From an uncultured Paracoccaceae bacterium (GTDB lineage: Bacteria; Pseudomonadota; Alphaproteobacteria; Rhodobacterales; Rhodobacteraceae), in the NCBI GenBank assembly GCA_943787985.1, contig CALSOO010000010.1, positions 1 through 64,000 of the forward strand: 64,000 nt of DNA. Direction: 5' to 3'. Within the stretch, counting starts at the first letter, position 1; every line of letters starts with the position of its first letter. The notes under the pieces were generated by a model. It ran no database searches. It saw nothing but the letters and a program-made list of their open reading frames with translations, and was not told where the DNA came from. The position numbers were made by a program, and so were the translations under genes. Positions 57,551 to 64,000 of this stretch are shown here, one piece after another.

Positions 57551-59914
57551 ATGTCCAAGCACACTGATACCGCACATTTCAAGGGGCAGTTTCCCAATGC
57601 GTGGGTCTATTACACGGCCCTGTTTTTTGTGGTGCTGGGGATCATCAATTCAATGCCGACGATCCCGGGTTGGGACGAGATGTGGCGCGAGATCACGGGC
57701 ATCGAGAAGCTGAAGGTGCGCCGCTTTGCGACCGAGTGGTTCTACCCGATCATCTTTTTCATCATGATGTGTGTGGTGGCGTTCAAACATTCCATGTGGC
57801 GTGACTGGCATGGAACCGCGAAGGCGGGGTTCGGCTTGTTTATGGACCTCGCATTGGTCACGGCGGCGGCTGCGATCTCGCTGACCTACCTGATCGAGAT
57901 TGACAGCGTGTGCATGATTGATGCGCTGAATGGCGACCGCGCACGGCTGATCGCGCAGACTTTGCAATCCGAGATTGCTTTTGCCGAGGACATGGGGCTG
58001 CCTGCTCCTACTGCGGTGGATGACCCCAGCTGCGTGACCACCACTGGCGTTTGGCTGGTGGCGATTATGGGCATATCGATCCTTGTGTTTCTGGCCTACA
58101 ATATCAAGGTTTGGGGCCTGCCGCTGGTGCTCGTGTCGCTGGCGATCGCAGTTTACACAATACTCACGGTTCTGGTCTGGTATTTCTACGGTCCGGACGA
58201 TGTGAACAAATATCTGATGACCAAACTGGGGGGCGAGCCGCGCCAGTTTTATGATGGTCGACCCAATGTGCATGATGCGCTGGTCAACAATGCGTCGGGG
58301 ATGTTGGGGCGGTTTATCGACATCATCATGAACACGGTGTTCCCCTATATCATTCTGGGGGCCATGTTTGGCAAATCCGCAGGCGGGCAAGCGCTGATCA
58401 AAATCGCGTTTCGCTGGACACGCAAGTTGCGGGGCGGGCCTGCCCATGCCGCAATCGTTTCGTCGGCCATGTTCGGCACGATAACAGGCGGACCTGTGGT
58501 CAATGTGCTCTCAACCGGCGTGCTGACCATTCCCATGATGCTCAAGCGCGGGTTTTCAAAAACATTTGCCGGCGGTGTAGAGGCCGCGGCCTCCTCTGGC
58601 GGATCGATCATGCCGCCAGTGATGGGGGTCGCTGCGTTTATTCTGGCGGCCCTTACAGCCGTGCCATACCGCGATATCATCGTCGCCGCTACACTGCCTG
58701 CGGTGGCTTATTTTATGTGCTTGTTCCTGTCCGTCATATTCCAGTCCCGCAAGCAGGGTATCGAGGCGATTGGCGATCTGACCGAAGACATGCGGATCAC
58801 CAAGACTGACATCCTGCATCTGTTGCAGATATTCCTGCCCATCCTGCTGATCCTTGTTTTGTTGCTGACACCCAAAGATGCGGTTGGCTGTGGCCCATTG
58901 GGGGCCCTGTTCGGCGTGCAAACCGCGATTGTGGGGGAGACCTGCAGCGCGAGCAACCTGCCGTGGTTCTTTGAACTGATACAAAACGCGGCAGGGGATG
59001 CGGGTGCCACCGGCTGGTGGGCTGCGGCCTTTGTCTCTGTGCTCTTGTTTCTGGACAAGGATTTTCGGAGCAAGCCGCGTCTGGCGCTGGATGCACTGGC
59101 CGACGCGGGGGTCACGATTTCATCGCTGTATCTTATGTTTCTGGCCGTCACGGTTATTGACGTGTGCCTCAGCTTCACGGGCCTGTCGAATTTTGTCGCG
59201 GTGGATATCCTGACCTTCTTGCTCTCGCTTGATCTGGGGGGCAGCGGGTCGGTGTTGTTCCAGTTCGTGGCCTTGTTTATCACCATGCTTCTGGCGATCC
59301 TGCTGGGCATGGGGATGCCTGCGGTGCCTGCCTATATCAACGTGGCCCTTTTGATGGGGCCGCTTTTGATCGGGCTGGGGATTGCGACAGTGACTGCGCA
59401 TATGTTCATCTTCTATTTCGCGGTGGCCTCGGCGATCACGCCTCCGGTCGCGCTGGCCGCATTTGCGGCCTCGACAATCACCAAAGCAGATCCGATGGCG
59501 ACGGGGTTCAGCGCGGTGCGGTCCGGCATAGTGATGTTTGCGATACCATTTGTCTTTGCGTTCTATCCCGAGTTCTTGCTGATCGACCAAGCGTTGGTTG
59601 ATCCGTCATCGGCCAGAGGAGATGCGTTGCCAGGCTATGAAAACGGGGTCAGCTGGCCATCCTTCATCTGGCTGCTGGCGCGGTTGGGGCTGACGCTGTT
59701 TTTGGTGGCCAGTGCTTTGGCCCGCTTTGATGTCTATGCCCTTGGGGTGCCTATGGTTTTTGTCAGGTTGACCCTTGGGGTGCTGATATTGCTGCGGCCT
59801 GAGGCCATTCACTTGACGGCTGTTGCGGTCACTCTTGGCCTTTTGGTCTGGCACCGGATGGGCGGTCGGGACAAAGGGTCGGCAAGCGCAAAAGAACCAG
59901 AGGCCATGGCATGA
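57551..59914 (+). CDS. TRAP transporter fused permease (DctQM)
   Basis: A 787-residue protein that joins the small (4 helices) and large (12 helices) TRAP subunits, as is typical for TAXI systems. The large-subunit part carries FGTITGGPVVNVLSTGVLTIPMMLKRGFSKTFAGGVEAAASSGGSIMPPVMG (read in segments, about 315-365). The stop overlaps the sulfatase start by four bases, so transport and hydrolysis are co-expressed. The strong coupling suggests that the transported compound, or a close relative, is the sulfatase substrate or its product. Confidence 0.93.
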   Translation: MSKHTDTAHFKGQFPNAWVYYTALFFVVLGIINSMPTIPGWDEMWREITGIEKLKVRRFATEWFYPIIFFIMMCVVAFKHSMWRDWHGTAKAGFGLFMDLALVTAAAAISLTYLIEIDSVCMIDALNGDRARLIAQTLQSEIAFAEDMGLPAPTAVDDPSCVTTTGVWLVAIMGISILVFLAYNIKVWGLPLVLVSLAIAVYTILTVLVWYFYGPDDVNKYLMTKLGGEPRQFYDGRPNVHDALVNNASGMLGRFIDIIMNTVFPYIILGAMFGKSAGGQALIKIAFRWTRKLRGGPAHAAIVSSAMFGTITGGPVVNVLSTGVLTIPMMLKRGFSKTFAGGVEAAASSGGSIMPPVMGVAAFILAALTAVPYRDIIVAATLPAVAYFMCLFLSVIFQSRKQGIEAIGDLTEDMRITKTDILHLLQIFLPILLILVLLLTPKDAVGCGPLGALFGVQTAIVGETCSASNLPWFFELIQNAAGDAGATGWWAAAFVSVLLFLDKDFRSKPRLALDALADAGVTISSLYLMFLAVTVIDVCLSFTGLSNFVAVDILTFLLSLDLGGSGSVLFQFVALFITMLLAILLGMGMPAVPAYINVALLMGPLLIGLGIATVTAHMFIFYFAVASAITPPVALAAFAASTITKADPMATGFSAVRSGIVMFAIPFVFAFYPEFLLIDQALVDPSSARGDALPGYENGVSWPSFIWLLARLGLTLFLVASALARFDVYALGVPMVFVRLTLGVLILLRPEAIHLTAVAVTLGLLVWHRMGGRDKGSASAKEPEAMA

Positions 59915-61473
59915 CAAAACGTCCTAATTTTCTGTTCCTGATCACAGACCAGCAACGGGCCGACTGGTTGGGGTGCTATGGGCATCCGGTTCTGAAGACG
60001 CCGAACATCGACAGTATTGCGGCGCGGGGAAAGCGGTTCGAGAATTTTCACACTGCCGCACCTGTGTGCATGCCCAATCGGGCGTCCTTGTTAACGGGCC
60101 GCTATCCCAGCCGCCACGGGCTGCGTCACAACGGGTGCCGTTTGCCGCTATCGGCCAATACTTTTGTCGATCTTTTGGCCGAGGCCGGATACCACACCGC
60201 CGCCATCGGCAAGAGCCATCTGCAACCTTTCACTGACATGCCTCCGATGGGCAAAACCCATGAAGAGATCGCGCAGCAAAAAGAGGCGTGGAAGGCTGAC
60301 GACGGCAACTATGCACAAGAGGAACCGGGGCGCTATACGTCTGATGGACGGTACGAATTCAAGACACCCTATTATGGCTACCAGCACGTCGATATGGTCA
60401 CGACGCATGGCGACCGGTGTGGCGGACATTACCAGCAATGGTTCCGTGAACAGGCCCCGAACTGGGAGGCACTACATGACGACGCCAATGAGTTGCCCCA
60501 TACGTATACATGTCCGCAGGCGTTCCGCACGCCAATCCCGGAAGAGCTCTATCCAACAGCCTATGTGCGCGATCGTGCGGTCGAGTATCTGAACGGCCGT
60601 GTGGGGGAGGATGATCCGTTCTTCAGCTTTGTGTCGTTTCCCGATCCGCACCATCCGTTCATCCCGCCAGGTAAATACTGGGATATGTATTCTCCGGACG
60701 ATTTTGACCTCGCGCTGCCGTATGCCGCGCACCGCAACCCGACACCGCCTATGCGCTGGATGAATGCCAACCTTGAAAAGGGTGGCGGGCAAGCGACACC
60801 CCAGACCGCCCAAATGCTGACGGATCAACATTTGAAGGAAGCGATGGCGCTGACGGCAGGCATGATGGCCTGTGTCGATGATGCGGTTGGTCAAATCCTT
60901 GAAGCTCTTGAGCGCAATGGCCAACTGGAAAATACAGTCATTTGTTACACATCCGATCACGGTGATTACCTTGGTGACTTCAACATGTTGCTGAAAGGGG
61001 CTTTGCCGTTCAAAGGCATCACGCGTGTGCCGTTTATCTGGTCCGATCCCGACGACCGCACTGCGGGTACATCGGATGCGTTGGCGTCCACGGTTGATCT
61101 TGCAGCGACGATCCTCGACCGCGTTGGGATTGCGCCGTTCAACGGCAATCAGGGCAAAAGTTTCAAAAGCTCCCTGGAGGGCGGGGAGAATGTGCGCGAT
61201 GAGCTGTTGGTCGAATTCAACGATGGCGGCACACGGCTTGGCTTTTCCAAACCTGCGCGGGTCCGGTCCCTTTTGACACCCAAGTGGCGCTACACGATGT
61301 ATCTGGATCAGGACTGGGGCGAGCTTTACGACCTTATTGATGACCCGAACGAGACCCATAACCTGTGGGACAGTGCGGATCACTTTGAGGACCGGGCCCG
61401 TCTTGCAGAACGCTTGACCCAACACCTGACCGCGCAAATGGACGAAAGCCCTGCTGCGGACCGGATCGCTTAG
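59911..61473 (+). CDS. Sulfatase (formylglycine-dependent)
   Basis: A 520-residue alkaline-phosphatase-superfamily hydrolase that cleaves sulfate esters. The maturation motif C-x-P-x-R is CMPNR at residues 53-57, whose Cys becomes formylglycine. Metal ligands lie in ITDQQRADW (Asp13-Gln14) and in YTSDHGDYLGD (about 348-358). There is no signal peptide, so it acts in the cytoplasm after uptake. The gene overlaps the TRAP permease stop, and a formylglycine-generating enzyme gene lies convergently downstream. The substrate, perhaps a choline-sulfate-like or aryl sulfate ester, is not determined. Confidence 0.92.
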   Translation: MTKRPNFLFLITDQQRADWLGCYGHPVLKTPNIDSIAARGKRFENFHTAAPVCMPNRASLLTGRYPSRHGLRHNGCRLPLSANTFVDLLAEAGYHTAAIGKSHLQPFTDMPPMGKTHEEIAQQKEAWKADDGNYAQEEPGRYTSDGRYEFKTPYYGYQHVDMVTTHGDRCGGHYQQWFREQAPNWEALHDDANELPHTYTCPQAFRTPIPEELYPTAYVRDRAVEYLNGRVGEDDPFFSFVSFPDPHHPFIPPGKYWDMYSPDDFDLALPYAAHRNPTPPMRWMNANLEKGGGQATPQTAQMLTDQHLKEAMALTAGMMACVDDAVGQILEALERNGQLENTVICYTSDHGDYLGDFNMLLKGALPFKGITRVPFIWSDPDDRTAGTSDALASTVDLAATILDRVGIAPFNGNQGKSFKSSLEGGENVRDELLVEFNDGGTRLGFSKPARVRSLLTPKWRYTMYLDQDWGELYDLIDDPNETHNLWDSADHFEDRARLAERLTQHLTAQMDESPAADRIA

Positions 61474-61668
61474 GTCAGAGTAGGTTAGGTGTATGGGTTC
61501 TGAACGGGCCGGAAACGCAAGCGTCTGATCTGATGGCACAATAGCCCATATTTCACGATGTATTGCGTCGTATTGCGTCAGGCTCGGGACCCATTGATCC
61601 GGACAACCCGAAGGGGGCTTGTGTCAATTCATCCCAGCGGCTTGCGCCGCTTGCAAATAGATCCCCTA

Positions 61669-62763
61669 TCACTTTTGATCTGTATGGGGTGAGCAAAGCT
61701 CTTGTGGGGTATTGCTCTTTTTGGCCACGCGAAACCCGAGGTTTCCAGCCGTTGTAAACGGGGCAAGCGCCTGACGGGAAGACGTGCGATAGCGCTGGCA
61801 ATATGAGGCATGACACAGGTACGATCCTCCTTTTGCAACAGCGTGTTCGCCATTGAGCGGGCCGCGCGGATTGGTTTGAGGACGCGGTGAATGCAGCGCT
61901 GTGAAGCGGTCCATTGTCCATTCCCAGACGTTTCCTGTCACCGCGAAAAGGCCATAGGCATTCGGGGCATAGGATCGCGCGGGCGCGGTTCCGACAAAGC
62001 CGTCTCTGGCGGTATTCGAGTGCGGAAAAGTGCCTTGCCAGACGTTTGATCGGGGTGTCCCGTTTGGTTCCAGTGTGTCACCCCAAGGAAACGGTTGGGC
62101 GTCTCGCCCACCGCGTGCGGCAAATTCCCATTGCGCCTCGGTTGGCAGGCAAACATGGGCCCAGCCGCAATAGGCCAATGCGTCGAGCAGCGCGATGTGG
62201 ACAACAGGGTGATCCAGGCGTTGATCGATCCCCGCTCCCTCAGGTCCTTCAGGTTGATGCCAACACGCGCCGGATATCTCACACCACCACGGGGCTTGAA
62301 GTGCGGGGGATTTGTCGGTGACGCAGGCAGGCAAGAGCATATCAAAGACAAAAGAGGTTCCGGTTTGCTCGGCGACAGTTTTGTATCGGGTTTCCTGAAT
62401 GAAAGCTTGAAATTGACCATTTGTGACGGTCAGCGGCGCAATTGCGAAGGCATCCAAAGTGATTTTCCGCGCTGGGCCTTCGCCATCCCCGGGATGTGGG
62501 CCATCGTCTGCACCCATGGTGAAGGTCCCTGCATTCAACCGACATTCCCCAAGTAGAATGCCGTTCTTTCCAGTTTGTACCGGTTTTGCGTGCCGATCAA
62601 GACTCTTGGACAAGCTGTGCCTGGTACTCGGTGATCTGTCGTGCGGCCTGATCGCTATTTTGGGTTCGGCAGCAGGTTTGACCCGGCTTTTTGGCTGAAC
62701 ATCACCGGCCCAGACGGACCAATTGAGCCACGTTCCTTTAGATTTCATCGCTAAGGCGGTCAT
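61669..62763 (-). CDS. Formylglycine-generating enzyme, 5' end altered by IS1380
   Basis: A SUMF1/FGE-family protein (up to 364 residues) that oxidises the sulfatase active-site Cys. The copper-binding Cys pair is present as GGSYLCHASYCQRYR (Cys317 and Cys322), with CLPTEAQWEFAARGG and NVWEWTMDRF. The conserved body starts near residue 80 (AGTFTMGADDG). The first about 75 residues do not look like FGE, and the ATG at 62761-62763 overlaps the stop of the adjacent transposase. So the 5' end has probably been replaced by IS1380 sequence. Whether enough N-terminus remains for activity is uncertain. The convergent sulfatase is its obvious client. Confidence 0.85.
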   Translation of the reverse strand: MTALAMKSKGTWLNWSVWAGDVQPKSRVKPAAEPKIAIRPHDRSPSTRHSLSKSLDRHAKPVQTGKNGILLGECRLNAGTFTMGADDGPHPGDGEGPARKITLDAFAIAPLTVTNGQFQAFIQETRYKTVAEQTGTSFVFDMLLPACVTDKSPALQAPWWCEISGACWHQPEGPEGAGIDQRLDHPVVHIALLDALAYCGWAHVCLPTEAQWEFAARGGRDAQPFPWGDTLEPNGTPRSNVWQGTFPHSNTARDGFVGTAPARSYAPNAYGLFAVTGNVWEWTMDRFTALHSPRPQTNPRGPLNGEHAVAKGGSYLCHASYCQRYRTSSRQALAPFTTAGNLGFRVAKKSNTPQELCSPHTDQK

Positions 62764-64000
62764 GCGGGAACCGGCGGTGCGCGCAGCCGCTGGATGGCTG
62801 CCAAGATGCGATTGAATAAATCTCCGCTGACGGCAACTTCAGCAAGCTGGAAGGTAATGGCACGGGCATGTCGGACGACGCGCGCACCAATCTTGATCAG
62901 CCGGGTTTGCAAGCTGGTTAGAGACCAGTCGGCCATCTCTTTGGGAAGGTCCGTGCCTTGCAGGAAGACACCCAGATTGTAGGCCAGTGCGTGAAGCTGA
63001 AGGCGGACCTCGTTTTGCGCCATGCCCTTGCAAGACAACCGTGTCCAGTTGATAGCTTGCTTGCCTTCCTTGATGTACTGCTCGGCGGTGCCGCGTTGAT
63101 TGTAGAAGCGGATGATCCAGTCTGGCTCCATTGGCAGGTTGGTGACGACAAAGCCGACACGCGGGAACAACTCGCCGGGATGCCACTCGACCTTGGCGAT
63201 AACGCGGCGAGGCTTGTCCCAGGACACCGCCTGATACTCAAAGTCACCGTAGATACGCTTCACGCCTTTTGGCGGACGACCCATCGGGCGCTTGAGCAGA
63301 TGCGCAATCCTGCCCTGAAGAACACGATTGGTGCGGAGGCGAATGGCGTAGTAATATCTCTCCGCTTCCAGAGTTTTGTATAGCTTTGGCATGGCGAAGG
63401 CAGCATCGCCCCGGAAGAACCGCATCAGGTGACGGTCCGCATATCGCGCTATGATCGGCTTCAGAACCTCCTCCCATCCATACGCGCTGTGCACATTACC
63501 GGGGCGCAGAGCGCAGCGTTCGAGATGACCGAACTGGTTGAAAACGAACAGCGGGTGATAACACATGCAACCGAAATGCCCGTTCCAGGCCGTGCCCTCC
63601 TGCGCTCCGTGGGTTGGACTGACCGAGCTATCCATATCCAGCGTGATCCACTTGGGCGGTTTGCGTTCGTGAACACGGTCGATCCATTGCCCCGGCAGAT
63701 CAGTCAGCGCAGTGCGGTTACCAGCCGCCGTCAGCACCTCTGTTTCGAACCGTCCCATCTGGCTTGCTGACGCGGCCTTGGCATCAACGGCCCGTCCTCC
63801 GACCACCTGCCGCATCACTGGATCGAGCGCCAGACGATCCGCATCATTCACATCATCGTACCCGGCCAGCCGACCAAAGACCGACTGTCGCAACAGGCCG
63901 ACCAGTGAGTGCAGACGATTGTGACCAGTGCGGGTGTCACTCAGAACGCCGCCCGCAATGTCGTGCAGGCCAAGCACCTCGTCCAGTTCCCGAAACAACA
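62760..64000 (-). mobile_element. IS1380-family transposase, running off the window
   Basis: An open frame of at least 412 residues whose 5' part lies beyond the window end. DDE-fold features include ITLDMDSSVSPTHGAQEG (first Asp), MRFFRGDAAFAMPKLY and QRGTAEQYIKEGKQAINWTRLSC (the final Glu region), all typical of IS1380 transposases. The TGA at 62760-62762 overlaps the FGE start. The right end of the element is not recognised with certainty, and no target duplication can be assessed. Confidence 0.9.

Noticed and set aside
61560-61700. Possible remnant of another IS between sulfatase and FGE genes (short GTATTGCGTC duplication).
   Set aside because: Only a 10-base direct repeat and a weak hydrophilic frame are visible, which is not enough to call an element.

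Overview
The window looks like a chromosomal segment of a marine alphaproteobacterium of the Rhodobacteraceae (Roseobacter-type). The evidence is protein content: TRAP transporters of two kinds, DUF6314, DUF1223, DUF3299 and DUF2783 proteins, a fused hydrolase-OsmC protein, a lone FliG, BioY, and Rhodobacteraceae-like core enzymes. This placement comes from family knowledge, not from a search.

Layout. 0.3-3.1 kb: core genes on the minus strand (tmk, a D,D-carboxypeptidase, a SPOR lipoprotein). 3.27 kb: tRNA-Ser(UGA) followed by a broken tRNA-type integrase, an IS21-family element and an IS3 remnant, the debris of an old integration site. 7.7-16 kb: a catabolic island (GntR regulator, FAD 2-hydroxyacid dehydrogenase, MBL hydrolase, DctM-P-Q TRAP transporter, TPP enzyme, DUF3237) in which three genes carry stops or a frameshift. 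16-27 kb: conserved chromosome (acnA, DUF1223, lipid A-type acyltransferase, fliG, TPR protein, purB, DUF6314, bioY, hydrolase-OsmC). 27.5-31.7 kb: a zinc operon (zur, zrgA-like, ABC ATPase, permease, two DUF3299 proteins) behind a perfect 16-bp palindrome.

32-39.7 kb: one huge gene for a roughly 2,520-residue protein with LamG, FG-GAP propeller and beta-gamma-crystallin-like parts and an unrecognised C-terminal third. It is now split by an exact 16-bp tandem duplication and by an A7 tract, and an integrase relict follows it. 40-43.9 kb: a TetR/DUF4188 pair with iterated half-sites, then eroded accessory genes (Panacea antitoxin-like with a stop, truncated DUF1772, deleted AAA ATPase, IS3 fragment).

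44-51.5 kb: iron uptake. A three-gene overlapping hemP cluster and an FMN alpha-hydroxyacid dehydrogenase run on the plus strand, converging on a siderophore receptor-piuC-exbB-exbD-tonB operon on the minus strand. 52-56 kb: LuxR regulator, DUF2783 and FAD monooxygenase, divergent from a decayed GMC oxidoreductase. 56.4-62.7 kb: a TAXI TRAP system, a sulfatase and, convergently, a formylglycine-generating enzyme, which together suggest uptake and desulfation of a sulfated organic compound. The window ends inside an IS1380-family transposase.

A recurring theme is coding lesions: about ten genes have stops, indels or deletions. Several are one-base indels in homopolymers, which could be real decay or assembly error. 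The in-frame stops, the 16-bp duplication and the internal deletion are harder to dismiss as errors.
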